A DNA stretch of 64,000 nucleotides from PNNG01 sp046291695. GTDB taxonomy: Bacteria; Bacteroidota; Bacteroidia; UBA7662. Positions 1-8,516 of this stretch are shown here, one piece after another. The DNA is taken from assembly GCA_046291695.1 (NCBI GenBank), contig JBKBSO010000015.1, positions 1 through 64,000 of the forward strand, given 5' to 3'. How positions within the stretch are numbered: position 1 is the first letter of the stretch; each line of letters opens with the position of its first letter. The notes under the pieces were generated by a model that had not been told where the DNA came from, ran no database searches, and saw only the letters and a program-made list of their open reading frames with translations. Position numbers and translations under genes: made by a program.

Positions 1-2521
1 ATTGTACTACAATCGACGATATACACTGATCGAGTCCTCCACTCAAATGAATGGTGCTGTGCCTGCGCGATATCAAGCCCGTATTGCCACAACTGTCTAC
101 GCCGGCTATGCCATAATGCAAGGAGCTGTCGTAAGGGTTTTGGCCACTTACCGTATCTAACCAATACACCGAATTAAATCCGTAAATCGTATCGATCGGT
201 ATGGCCACCACCGGATTGGCATTGATATCAATGCGGTACACAATGTACTTGATCACATCCAAACTCGGACCAGGCTGCCAGCTCAATAACGGTAATCCGG
301 TAATGCTATCAACCGATACGTGGTGAATCACCACGCTGTCGGGAGGGAAAATGTCATTGAATAAATCACCATCAATCCGCGAGTAATAAATAACTCCTGA
401 GGTATCAAACAAGCCTACGCGGTAGTTTACCGAATCGTTACAAACTACAACGCCTTGAACATATTCGTACAAATCTTGCACCGTGTCTATCGCTAACCAT
501 ACGCCAGGATTCGTCGAAAACACTTCCATCTCAATTTGGTAAGTGCCTGTGGCGTTTGCAGGATAGTTTCTTCCCATGGCACGTGCTGTAGAATCCCAGC
601 TGAGTTCCGCAGAACCCATCGCTACGTTATTGGTTACGTTCAGGTGAATGACCTTCAGCGTATCGGAAGGGTCCGACTCAAAACCGCCGCAGCTCGATAC
701 TGTGGTTAGATAATAATAGTACTGGTTCGTATTCAGGTTTACCGTTGCATCGGTATATGAAAAAGTCTCCAGTACCGGTATGCTGTCGATTCGGGTATAG
801 GGACCGGCTGCAGACGTAGAGCGGTAAACATAGTATTTTTCGAACGACTGCTTACGGCGATTCACCGAGCGCGCCAAACGGAAAGCAGCAGGCTCGTTCG
901 CGAAATTTACATTATCTAATGAATCTGTCGTAAGGGTATCTATATCTAAACGAAAATGCAAGGTAGCCTGGTTGTTACTTGGCCCATCGGCCGATACCCC
1001 GAAAAACTTAGGCGTTTCGAGCCTCGGCAAGTTCAGTACGTTGAAGGTAAACACCCGCACATCGCGGCCCACTACCGGACAGTTAAAATCAGTAGCGGTT
1101 ACCGAAAACTGATAGCCCGTTATCGAAACACCGCAAGCCGTTACCGCATTAACAGGCAGGTTGCTGCAATCCGGAATCCACACAAAGCGTGCACCCCCCT
1201 GAGTAGCCGTGGTGGTGTAGCCGATGCCTGCAACCGTACCATTGCCGTTCATAATGGTGCTGGGAGGGGTGGCCACAGGTGCAGGTGGACTCGGATCCGT
1301 GGCACCGCGGATGGTAGCACAAGGCGCAAAGCCGTTCGGACAGTTCGCCGGGTCGTTCGTCGGGCTTAAGTTGTTCCCATTAAATACTACAGTAAAGCCC
1401 GTTGGTGCAGGCTGCCATGTGGTGGGATCTGCAGGATTACCCGTTAATGCCGGGTAAATGTCTACAACGTTAAAGGGAATGTCGATGGTATCCCTGGCAT
1501 AATAAGTAAGCTCATATAAGGGTCTGTTGCTCGCATCCAGGAAAGGAGGCGTAATTACCGGCGCACGCTGCATAAACAATATATTCGGACTGGGAGCATT
1601 CGGGTTGTAGGGCGGAGGCGAGCCAGCCGGGTTGTTAATCACTTTTAAACTAAAATCCCTAAATACCTCCGATATCAGCTGGCCGCATCTAAATGAACTC
1701 ACTTTGATTACGGTTACCCAAGTACCTGCCTGGGTTGCACGAAACACAATTTCGCCCGAGGTGGGGTTAATAGGCGTGTTGGCGGCAGCAATAAAAGGAG
1801 GACCTACGATTCCAGGAATCGGATTAGTTAGCGAATATGGAGCCGAGTAAGGGTAGGGTGCAAGCGTATTTGACAAAGGAAAATCGATACCGAATACCGT
1901 GGAATCTTCCAAATCAGGATCAAGCGCAAAGTTTTGGTAATAAATTGTATCGTTAGGGTTAAGGATGGCCGTAGCGGTCGGATCAGAAATAAAGGTTGGT
2001 GATTTATCGCAAAGCTGAGCGGGTGTCATTACCGTACCGGTAGCCGGATTGGTATAAGGGTACATTTTAACTTGAAGCGCCTGTTGTGGTCCATTTAGAT
2101 TCGACAAATTAGGGCGGCAGCAAGGAAAGGTGACAAAAAAAGTGTATCCCATGGCCGGTGCAGGCCCTAAACCGCTAAGGTTAACAATACCGCTATATAC
2201 AAAGCGAGATACTGCTCCCTGAGGCCCTGAACCTGTTGTTGGTGGGATACAGCTAATGGCAGTACTTGTGGGGCAACGTGGCGAAACGTCGGCTGAAGAC
2301 ACCAAGGCCAACGAACCTCCAACCGGGCCTTGTAGGTTAACCGACTGCGCACTCCACGATATTCCTGTACAATCACGGAATAAAGTCATGGTAAAACGGA
2401 ACTGACCATTCCCTAGACATTCATAGGTGAGGTCACCCCCCAATATGTGTGAAGCCTTCGCAGGATTAACCAGGCCAAACAGCCCGAAAATCGTAAGAAT
2501 AAGTAAGAGTTTCTTAAACAT
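1..2521 (-). CDS. Large secreted adhesin-like protein, copy A (C-terminus outside window)
   Basis: The reverse frame is open from an ATG at 2521 to the window edge, giving about 840 residues without a stop. The N-terminus is a signal peptide (MFKKLLLILTIFGLFGL..., cleaved near PAKA-SHILGG). The mature start, SHILGGDLTYECLG, is typical of large Bacteroidota surface proteins that end in T9SS or gliding-motility sorting domains. The last visible residues (DSCGN followed by an STIHL-like strand) resemble the fibronectin-like modules of such proteins. It is a tandem paralogue of the complete gene just upstream, with three near-identical DNA blocks. A role in surface adhesion or matrix is inference; the sorting domain itself is not visible here. 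Confidence 0.85.
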   Translation of the reverse strand, partial: MFKKLLLILTIFGLFGLVNPAKASHILGGDLTYECLGNGQFRFTMTLFRDCTGISWSAQSVNLQGPVGGSLALVSSADVSPRCPTSTAISCIPPTTGSGPQGAVSRFVYSGIVNLSGLGPAPAMGYTFFVTFPCCRPNLSNLNGPQQALQVKMYPYTNPATGTVMTPAQLCDKSPTFISDPTATAILNPNDTIYYQNFALDPDLEDSTVFGIDFPLSNTLAPYPYSAPYSLTNPIPGIVGPPFIAAANTPINPTSGEIVFRATQAGTWVTVIKVSSFRCGQLISEVFRDFSLKVINNPAGSPPPYNPNAPSPNILFMQRAPVITPPFLDASNRPLYELTYYARDTIDIPFNVVDIYPALTGNPADPTTWQPAPTGFTVVFNGNNLSPTNDPANCPNGFAPCATIRGATDPSPPAPVATPPSTIMNGNGTVAGIGYTTTATQGGARFVWIPDCSNLPVNAVTACGVSITGYQFSVTATDFNCPVVGRDVRVFTFNVLNLPRLETPKFFGVSADGPSNNQATLHFRLDIDTLTTDSLDNVNFANEPAAFRLARSVNRRKQSFEKYYVYRSTSAAGPYTRIDSIPVLETFSYTDATVNLNTNQYYYYLTTVSSCGGFESDPSDTLKVIHLNVTNNVAMGSAELSWDSTARAMGRNYPANATGTYQIEMEVFSTNPGVWLAIDTVQDLYEYVQGVVVCNDSVNYRVGLFDTSGVIYYSRIDGDLFNDIFPPDSVVIHHVSVDSITGLPLLSWQPGPSLDVIKYIVYRIDINANPVVAIPIDTIYGFNSVYWLDTVSGQNPYDSSLHYGIAGVDSCGNTGLISRRHSTIHLSGGLDQCISSIVVQ
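1770..1944. repeat. Gene-conversion block 2, copy A
   Basis: These 175 bp match 4002-4176 in the tandem paralogue with a single mismatch. A smaller 63-bp perfect block, 1655-1717 against 3887-3949, has the same 2232-bp offset. The coding sequence between the blocks is clearly diverged. Confidence 0.85.
2142..2458. repeat. Gene-conversion block 3, copy A
   Basis: These 317 bp are identical to 4389-4705 by direct reading. They encode the first ~100 mature residues of both paralogues. Identity stops abruptly inside the signal peptide, where the two genes differ. The offset here is 2247 bp, 15 bp more than for the other blocks. Confidence 0.88.
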
Positions 2522-2656
2522 ATACAGTGAGTACTTGCTGCTTACAACCCAACAATAACTGTGGTCGTTAGCAATACAAACTCTAATTTAGCACTTCTTA
2601 CTGAATTTCACTTTAGGTTAATCAAAGTTTAATCTCGGATGCACAACGACTTCCTG

Positions 2657-4759
2657 CTACGGACGATGCAAAATCTTTACCGTGTGAGCAGAATTACCCA
2701 TCCGAAGCACGTACACCCCTGCTGCTAGCTGACTCAGGTTAAGCTCCAGTTTTTGCTCATCGGCTTGCACTGGCTTGCGCATCAACAGACTGCCCTTCAT
2801 GTCGTAGAGTTCCAATTCCGTCGGCGCGCTATTGCCGCCAATTTCTAAGGTGTACAAACCCGATCCTGGATTTGGGTACAAATTCAAAACCAAGGCTCTA
2901 GGATCGAAAACTGAGGTGGTGTTTCGGCTCATAACCACTTCTTCACCCAGCCATTCCAGCACCGGAAGTCCCGAAACACTCGCCAAACGATAGCGGTAGG
3001 AATGCTGGCGCAAATTCGCCGTTGAATCATGATAACCATCGGCAAGAATATCTGAAATGCTGTCGATGAGCTGATAAGCGCCTTGATCAGTAGCCCTGTA
3101 AACATAATATTGCTGAAAGGCATCTATGCGTCGACCAACCGATACTTGCCTCAAAACCGAAGTCGGGCTAGTCGGATTTCGCAAACTATCGAGCCAATCG
3201 ATGCTGCTGGTATCGGCCATTGAAGTGAAGCTCAGCCAAACACTGTGGGTGATGCTATCTTCATTACCTACTAAATTCGATGGTGGTGGGGTTGCCGGTA
3301 TGGCGCGGATATGGAAATTCAACGGTTTAGCCGAAATACCCACCACTGGACAAATTTTATCGGTAGCGGTAACCAAAAACTGATAGCTGGCCGTGCTATT
3401 TATGCAATTCCCTGCAACTGTATTCGAAAGATTTGTAGGCCCGGGCACCCATTGTAAACGTAAGCCACCTTGGGTAGTGTTGGTTTCGTAACCCATTCCG
3501 GCAGTGGTACCGTTTGGGTTTAGCAATAAACTTGGGGCAGTAGTATCCGGCAAATCGCTGAGGGTAACGCAAGTACCGTTTCCTTGAGGACAGTTTGTTG
3601 ATGAATTGGTCGGGCTCACATTGTTACCGTTCACAACCACCATAAAGCCCTGGTTAGCAGGCTGCCAGGTGTTGGGATCATTCGGATTGCCTGTTAGTGA
3701 AGGGTAAATATCGAGTACGTTCACGGGAAAATCGATGCTGTCGCCCACGAAATAAGTCGTTGCCAACACACTGGTATCAAACGAAATAATTGGGGCGCGT
3801 TGCATGAACAAATTATTGGGATTAATGGCATTTGGATTAAACACCGGAGGAGCAGCAAGGGGATTGTTGATGACCTTGAAGGCTACATCCCTAAATACCT
3901 CCGATATCAGCTGGCCGCATCTAAATGAACTCACTTTGATTACGGTTACAAATGTTCCCGTTGTAATTGGACGTAAAACCATCTCTCCCGAAACCGGGTT
4001 GATAGGCGTGTTGGCGGCAGCAATAAAAGGAGGACCTACGATTCCAGGAATCGGATTAGTTAGCGAATATGGAGGCGAGTAAGGGTAGGGTGCAAGCGTA
4101 TTTGACAAAGGAAAATCGATACCGAATACCGTGGAATCTTCCAAATCAGGATCAAGCGCAAAGTTTTGGTAATAAACCGTGTCGTTCGGATTTAAAATCA
4201 TGGTCGCCGTAGGATTGTCGATGAACTCTGGCGAATTATCACAAATCTGAGCAGGCGTCATCACCGTGCCAGTAGCTGGATTGGTGTAGGGATACATTTT
4301 TACCTGAAGCGCTTGGGTGCCAAAAGTAGATGCCGAGTTGAAGTTGGTTGGCCGGCAACACGGTATGGTAGGAGAACCAACTGACCAGGTGTATCCCATG
4401 GCCGGTGCAGGCCCTAAACCGCTAAGGTTAACAATACCGCTATATACAAAGCGAGATACTGCTCCCTGAGGCCCTGAACCTGTTGTTGGTGGGATACAGC
4501 TAATGGCAGTACTTGTGGGGCAACGTGGCGAAACGTCGGCTGAAGACACCAAGGCCAACGAACCTCCAACCGGGCCTTGTAGGTTAACCGACTGCGCACT
4601 CCACGATATTCCTGTACAATCACGGAATAAAGTCATGGTAAAACGGAACTGACCATTCCCTAGACATTCATAGGTGAGGTCACCCCCCAATATGTGTGAA
4701 GCCTTGGCCGGAACCAAAGGCAAAACAATTAAGCAAAGGAAGTATAGTATTCGTTTCAT
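2657..4759 (-). CDS. Secreted T9SS-sorted adhesin-like protein, copy B
   Basis: 700 residues. Residues 1-20 are a signal peptide (MKRILYFLCLIVLPLVPAKA), followed by the same SHILGG mature start as copy A. The last ~80 residues form a type A T9SS sorting domain: the LNLYPNPGSGLYTLEI motif, a GVYVLRM strand and a basic end (KILHRP). The protein should therefore cross the outer membrane by T9SS and be attached to or released from the surface. A fibronectin-like stretch precedes the sorting domain. It lies 135 bp upstream of copy A in the same orientation, and the pair shares identical blocks. The ligand is unknown. Confidence 0.9.
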   Translation of the reverse strand: MKRILYFLCLIVLPLVPAKASHILGGDLTYECLGNGQFRFTMTLFRDCTGISWSAQSVNLQGPVGGSLALVSSADVSPRCPTSTAISCIPPTTGSGPQGAVSRFVYSGIVNLSGLGPAPAMGYTWSVGSPTIPCCRPTNFNSASTFGTQALQVKMYPYTNPATGTVMTPAQICDNSPEFIDNPTATMILNPNDTVYYQNFALDPDLEDSTVFGIDFPLSNTLAPYPYSPPYSLTNPIPGIVGPPFIAAANTPINPVSGEMVLRPITTGTFVTVIKVSSFRCGQLISEVFRDVAFKVINNPLAAPPVFNPNAINPNNLFMQRAPIISFDTSVLATTYFVGDSIDFPVNVLDIYPSLTGNPNDPNTWQPANQGFMVVVNGNNVSPTNSSTNCPQGNGTCVTLSDLPDTTAPSLLLNPNGTTAGMGYETNTTQGGLRLQWVPGPTNLSNTVAGNCINSTASYQFLVTATDKICPVVGISAKPLNFHIRAIPATPPPSNLVGNEDSITHSVWLSFTSMADTSSIDWLDSLRNPTSPTSVLRQVSVGRRIDAFQQYYVYRATDQGAYQLIDSISDILADGYHDSTANLRQHSYRYRLASVSGLPVLEWLGEEVVMSRNTTSVFDPRALVLNLYPNPGSGLYTLEIGGNSAPTELELYDMKGSLLMRKPVQADEQKLELNLSQLAAGVYVLRMGNSAHTVKILHRP
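4002..4176. repeat. Gene-conversion block 2, copy B
   Basis: Partner of 1770-1944, with one mismatch in 175 bp. The flanking coding DNA differs at many positions. Confidence 0.85.
4389..4705. repeat. Gene-conversion block 3, copy B
   Basis: Partner of 2142-2458, identical over 317 bp. It begins just after the codons for the diverged segment and ends at the signal peptide cleavage region. Confidence 0.88.
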
Positions 4760-4889
4760 AGGGCAATCTTTCGAACTGCAAACTATGAAAAAGCCAATTA
4801 ATACAGCATTAAAATACGAGATAAGCTAAAATCTGACACGGTTTTGACAATAGACAAATCCGGCACGAATATCAAAAAGCTCTTTAGTG

Positions 4890-5408
4890 TTAAGGCTTGA
4901 ACCAGCCCGAATACATCACATAATTGGCAGCTGTGCGGCGCATGCCGGCTATTTGCTCAGGGCTCACCTGCTTTACTTTTTTGGCAGGAATGCCGGCATA
5001 AATCCAACCTGACTCGCAGTGGGTGCGTTCAAGCACAATGGCTCCGGCGGCAATAATACAATTGTCTTCCACCACCGCATCGTCCATCACTATGGCACCC
5101 ATGCCAATGAGAACATTATTATGAATCGTACAACCGTGTACAATGGCATTGTGCCCGATGCTCACCTCATCGCCAATGGTGGTAGCTGCTTTTTGGTAGG
5201 TGCAGTGAATCACCGCGCCATCCTGAATGTTGGTGCGCTGCCCAATGCGGATGCTGTTCACATCGCCCCGAACCACGGCATTGAACCATACCGTACACTC
5301 GTCGCCCATTACCACATCGCCCACCACGGTGCAGTTGGGCGCCAAAAAACAATGTTGTCCAAACACAGGCGACTTGCCTTCAACTGGTAAAAGAATAGGC
5401 TGTTGCAT
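4890..5408 (-). CDS. Gamma-carbonic-anhydrase-like hexapeptide-repeat protein
   Basis: 172 residues from ATG 5408 (MQQPILLPV). A longer frame up to 5477 would overlap the hemB end by 68 bp, so the inner start is preferred; it follows the hemB stop by one base. The protein is a left-handed beta-helix of hexapeptide repeats (APNCTVVGDVVMGDECTVWF, then RGDVNSIRIG). The metal-ligand positions of the gamma class are visible as HC in GAVIHC, H in SIGHNAIVHG and the following H. The family (YrdA/PaaY/CaiE) has zinc- or iron-dependent carbonic anhydrase activity in some members and no known activity in others. Translation is probably coupled to hemB. Confidence 0.88.
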   Translation of the reverse strand: MQQPILLPVEGKSPVFGQHCFLAPNCTVVGDVVMGDECTVWFNAVVRGDVNSIRIGQRTNIQDGAVIHCTYQKAATTIGDEVSIGHNAIVHGCTIHNNVLIGMGAIVMDDAVVEDNCIIAAGAIVLERTHCESGWIYAGIPAKKVKQVSPEQIAGMRRTAANYVMYSGWFKP

Positions 5409-5409
5409 C

Positions 5410-6384
5410 TCAGGAGTTTTTGAGGATTTGTGCAGCATCTTTGGCAAAATAGGTAAGGATGATGTCGGCGCCGGCACGTTTGATGCTTAGCAGACTTTCC
5501 ATCATCACCCGATCGTAATCGAGCCAGCCTTGCATGGCCGCCGCTTTGATCATGGCGTATTCGCCACTCACGTTATAAGCCGCAATGGGCAATTCGCTGT
5601 TGTCTTTCAACAACCTGATCACATCTAAATAAGCCAGGGCGGGCTTCACCATCAGGTAATCGGCTCCTTCATCGGTATCGAGGGCTGCCTCACGCAGGGC
5701 TTCGAGCCGATTGGCCGGGTCCATTTGGTAGGTTTTTTTATCGCCAAACTTGGGAGCCGAATCCAATGCATCGCGGAAAGGCCCATAAAAACCGCTGGCG
5801 TATTTGGCGGTATAGCTCATGATGCTTACCTCGGTAAAACCGTTGTCATCGAGCATTTCGCGAATGTAACCCACGCGGCCGTCCATCATGTCGCTGGGAC
5901 CAATGATGTCGGCACCGGCCTCGGCCTGCGCAACGGCCATTTTGCCGAGTACCTCCAAAGTCGCGTCATTCACAATGCGGCCATTTTCTACAATGCCATC
6001 GTGCCCGTCGCTGCTGTAAGGATCCATGGCCACATCGGTTATGATGACCGCCTCGGGAAACTCCTTTTTAATGGTTCGAAGGGCTTGGTTATAAAAATTA
6101 GCCTCATCATAGCTGTAAGTCGCCAGTTTGTCTTTGTAAGTTTCGGGCACCACCGGAAACACATCGAAGGCACGGATGCCCAGGGACATGGCAGCTTCAA
6201 TCTCTTTGAGTAGCAAATCGAGGCTCAAGCGGTCAACACCCGGCATCGACGCCACGGCTATCCGTTTGCCCGAACCTTCGAGCAGAAAAAGGGGCAACAA
6301 AAGGTCGTGTACATGCAGCTGGGTTTCGCGTACCAAATCGCGAACTCCGGCCATTTTTCGATTGCGGCGTGGGCGGATATTCAT
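5410..6384 (-). CDS. hemB: Porphobilinogen synthase (delta-aminolevulinate dehydratase)
   Basis: 324 residues, full length. It condenses two 5-aminolevulinate molecules to porphobilinogen in the cytosolic haem pathway. The two Schiff-base/active-site lysines are K194 (SYTAKYAS) and K247 (MVKPAL). The catalytic metal loop reads DVAMDPYSSDGHDG (117-130). It has Ala/Asp where zinc enzymes carry three cysteines, so this is the zinc-free, magnesium-type ALAD. A CATCTTTG box just upstream of the ATG is one base off the TAnnTTTG promoter consensus. The gamma-CA-like gene follows in the same operon. No other haem genes are nearby. Confidence 0.96.
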   Translation of the reverse strand: MNIRPRRNRKMAGVRDLVRETQLHVHDLLLPLFLLEGSGKRIAVASMPGVDRLSLDLLLKEIEAAMSLGIRAFDVFPVVPETYKDKLATYSYDEANFYNQALRTIKKEFPEAVIITDVAMDPYSSDGHDGIVENGRIVNDATLEVLGKMAVAQAEAGADIIGPSDMMDGRVGYIREMLDDNGFTEVSIMSYTAKYASGFYGPFRDALDSAPKFGDKKTYQMDPANRLEALREAALDTDEGADYLMVKPALAYLDVIRLLKDNSELPIAAYNVSGEYAMIKAAAMQGWLDYDRVMMESLLSIKRAGADIILTYFAKDAAQILKNS

Positions 6385-6474
6385 ACTGCAAAGATGGGAA
6401 AAGCTGGGGGGAAGACGATGTTTTCAGATAAAATACAAGTATCTGGTTCCAGCATCATTCTCTACCAAATGTGA

Positions 6475-6779
6475 AAACTTAATGCAATGTCGTTTAGTTA
6501 AACAAGGTAAGCTAAATTTTTTACCCCCGGATGGCCGAGGTTTTCAACACAGATCCTTAGATCCCGACCGTAGTGTCGGGGTTACGCAGATAACGCAGAT
6601 AGTCTGTGCAGCAAACAAGCGAAAGAGAACACCAAAGTTGCTGTGCAATGCAAAACTTTTTTGGATTGCTGACCGCTTTTGCTTCGCAATGCGCTTGATT
6701 ACACAGAAAGAGCTGATTTAATCTAGAATCTTTTACTCAACTCAATGATTCGTTAACTAAACGACATTGAAACTTAATG
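6475..6779. mobile_element. MITE-like element, copy 1, with target duplication
   Basis: The element itself is 6485-6769 (285 bp). Its ends are a perfect 17-bp inverted repeat: CAATGTCGTTTAGTTAA at 6485-6501 and its complement at 6753-6769. It is flanked by a perfect 10-bp direct repeat AAACTTAATG (6475-6484 and 6770-6779), the expected target-site duplication. The interior has a CCCGAC/GTCGGG hairpin and a short tandem repeat (ACGCAGATA). No transposase is encoded, so movement would need one in trans. The same element, with similar body sequence, is at 49978-50268. It fills most of the 432-bp gap between hemB and hepT; the rest of the gap shows nothing recognisable. Confidence 0.88.
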
Positions 6780-6816
6780 GATCAATCAAGGTGATCAACA
6801 GGAAAAAAACTAACAC

Positions 6817-7170
6817 TCACTCATTGCTGAGTGCATTTTTGATTGTCAAGAGCTTTCCTTTCAATGGAGGTAGATTAAAAACAATAATATCCCAAACTAA
6901 ACGAATGTCCACACCAAAATATTCGTGTACAAACACATTTCGCATCCCAATGGTTTGGCCCCATTGGATTTCTGCATATGTAGCCCTTAAGTCTTCAGTT
7001 AAATGATTACAAGCTTCTCCAATAACCTCCATCTGCTTTATACATGCAAATCGCATCATTGAATTCCTCAAGAAACCTGCTTCATTCGTGGATGAAATAT
7101 AGCTTTCAATCTCTCCGATAGCATCCAAAATGTGTATTATCCTCACTAATTCGCCTTGCTTAGCTCGCAT
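6817..7170 (-). CDS. hepT: HEPN-domain toxin RNase, HepT-like (DUF86)
   Basis: 117 residues, all-helical. The catalytic HEPN motif R-x4-H-x-Y is intact as R77 NVFV H82 E Y84. HepT proteins are toxic ribonucleases that act on tRNA or other RNA and are silenced when the cognate MntA antitoxin AMPylates the motif tyrosine. The mntA-like gene lies directly upstream and overlaps by 11 bp, so the two are co-translated. The gene lies next to a MITE-like element, fitting the usual accessory location of such modules. The family call is firm from motif and partner; toxicity is inferred. Confidence 0.92.
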   Translation of the reverse strand: MRAKQGELVRIIHILDAIGEIESYISSTNEAGFLRNSMMRFACIKQMEVIGEACNHLTEDLRATYAEIQWGQTIGMRNVFVHEYFGVDIRLVWDIIVFNLPPLKGKLLTIKNALSNE

Positions 7171-7453
7171 AAAGCAGTTGCTTTTCGTGGTCTATGAAGG
7201 GCTTAATGAACTTTGAGATGCCGTTCGTTGAAACCAAATCAACCTTAGCTTGCAAAATGCGCTCAAGATCAAGCTGCATTTGAATGAAAGTTAATCCAAT
7301 GCTTTTACTATAATCCAGCTCCACCAAAATGTCGATGTCGCTTTGATCATCAGCTTGACCTTTTGCATAAGAACCAAATAAATAAGCCTTCAGAACTGGT
7401 TGTGTTCGAAAATAAGCTTTAATGGCTTCGGTCTTGGCTGCATTCAATTTCAT
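7160..7453 (-). CDS. mntA: MntA-like minimal nucleotidyltransferase antitoxin
   Basis: 97 residues, the usual size of a minimal nucleotidyltransferase. The signature G27-S28-x10-D39-x-D41 (FGSYAKGQADDQSDIDILVE) is complete. In studied pairs the enzyme transfers AMP to the tyrosine of the HepT HEPN motif and so neutralises it. It is the first gene of the pair and overlaps hepT (stop at 7160, hepT start at 7170). No separate promoter box was recognised. Confidence 0.92.
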   Translation of the reverse strand: MKLNAAKTEAIKAYFRTQPVLKAYLFGSYAKGQADDQSDIDILVELDYSKSIGLTFIQMQLDLERILQAKVDLVSTNGISKFIKPFIDHEKQLLYAS

Positions 7454-7514
7454 GATACAGATATAAACTGTTTGCCTATTTTCTCATGAATGCCAGCTGT
7501 TTACGTTAGGGCTA

Positions 7515-8111
7515 CTAAGCCATTTTCCTTGCCAGCAGCCGCACCACTGCAGCTTCGCCCTGGTGATAGGGCCCTTCGTTGAGTTGCACCCGGCTTTCGC
7601 CGAGCGAGATGATGTCAAATCCGGCAAAGTCGCCCGCCAGCAGTTCGGTGCTGAACAACATGGCTTCATCACGCGGGCCACCCGAAGCGCGCCCAAGTTG
7701 TGCTTTACTAAATCCTTCGATCAGCAGCAAACCACCCGGCTTTACCATGGCGGCCATGCGTTGGTGGAAGGCAGCTCGCAGAGGTTCGGGCAGATGGGCA
7801 AAAATGAGTGCTACCAGGTCAAATTGCGTCGGCGTCTCGAACGCCACGGCATCGGCCAATACATAGTTGAGTGCCACCCCTGCTTCGGTTGCCCAGGCCA
7901 ATGCCTTTTGCCGGCCGGTACTGCTTTGGTCAAAGGCGGTGACTTCCCAACCTAATTGGGCAGCATACACTGCCTGCCTCCCCTCTCCCTCGCAAGGCAA
8001 CAACAGCTTGCCTGGCTGTATTGCTTGTATCACTTCCTGAAAATAAGCGTTGGGTTGTTGCCCATAGGCAAAACCGGCTTCGGCATAACGTTCGTCCCAA
8101 AATGCTTTCAT
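7515..8111 (-). CDS. Class I SAM-dependent methyltransferase (TehB-like)
   Basis: 198 residues. Motif I is LLLPCEGEGRQAVYAA, the CEGEGR form seen in small TehB-like methyltransferases, followed by an acidic ribose-binding position in VTAFDQS. The central FDLVALIFAHLP and GGLLLIEGF segments match the later strands of the Rossmann fold. The substrate is unknown; relatives are annotated as tellurite/thiopurine-type or generic methyltransferases. It is divergent from the cytochrome b5-like gene, with 56 bp between them. Confidence 0.85.
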   Translation of the reverse strand: MKAFWDERYAEAGFAYGQQPNAYFQEVIQAIQPGKLLLPCEGEGRQAVYAAQLGWEVTAFDQSSTGRQKALAWATEAGVALNYVLADAVAFETPTQFDLVALIFAHLPEPLRAAFHQRMAAMVKPGGLLLIEGFSKAQLGRASGGPRDEAMLFSTELLAGDFAGFDIISLGESRVQLNEGPYHQGEAAVVRLLARKMA

Positions 8112-8115
8112 TGGC

Positions 8116-8123
8116 TATCTTTG
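8116..8123 (+). promoter_or_regulatory. Candidate -7 box (TATCTTTG) for cytochrome b5-like gene
   Basis: Exact match to the Bacteroidota TAnnTTTG box, 44 bp before the ATG at 8168. A -33 TTG at the right distance is not evident. Confidence 0.45.
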
Positions 8124-8167
8124 CCCATCAAAAGGCCAAAAGCCACAAAATTGTTCCGCAGCACGCC

Positions 8168-8413
8168 ATGAATGAGCCCACCAACCTGCCCACCTACAGC
8201 CGTGCCCAATTGGCGCTGCGCAATGGCCAAGACCGCGACGAAATTTGGGTGGCCTATCGTGGCATCATTTACGATGTTAGCCAGAGCCGGCTGTGGCGCA
8301 ACGGTAAACATTACGAACATTGGGCAGGCCAGGACCTCACCGACGAATTACCCGATGCCCCACACAATGAGCAGGTATTCGAGAAATTTGAAGCCGTAGG
8401 GAAATTAGGCTAA
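8168..8413 (+). CDS. Cytochrome b5-like haem-binding domain protein
   Basis: 81 residues from ATG 8168 (MNEPTNLPTYSRAQLALRNG). A longer upstream frame would read through the promoter box, so it was not used. The AYRGIIYDVSQSRLW segment and YEHWAGQDLT correspond to the YDVT and HPGG-x-D parts of the cytochrome b5 fold. The two presumed axial ligands are the His of YEHW and the His of DAPH. Stand-alone proteins of this type are small soluble putative haem- or steroid-binding proteins whose partner is unknown. Confidence 0.85.
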   Translation: MNEPTNLPTYSRAQLALRNGQDRDEIWVAYRGIIYDVSQSRLWRNGKHYEHWAGQDLTDELPDAPHNEQVFEKFEAVGKLG

Positions 8414-8491
8414 GCGTATTTTCAAACTTACTCGGATTGCATTACACTAAAACTTAACACCTCACTACCAAAAAAAACGGCCTTAATACGC

Positions 8492-8499
8492 TACCTTTG
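8492..8499 (+). promoter_or_regulatory. Candidate -7 box (TACCTTTG) for tpx
   Basis: Exact TAnnTTTG match ending 17 bp before the tpx ATG, which would give a leader of roughly a dozen bases. No convincing -33 TTG. Confidence 0.45.
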
Positions 8500-8516
8500 G
8501 TGCTTAATTCCCTTGT

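Noticed and set aside
1..4759. Assembly duplication as sole explanation of the two T9SS genes
   Set aside because: The copies differ over long stretches and in their signal peptides, so they are real paralogues; misassembly of the identical blocks alone cannot be fully excluded.
6176..6721. 181-residue forward open frame over hemB start and MITE
   Set aside because: It runs antisense into hemB and through the mobile element, with no domain or promoter.
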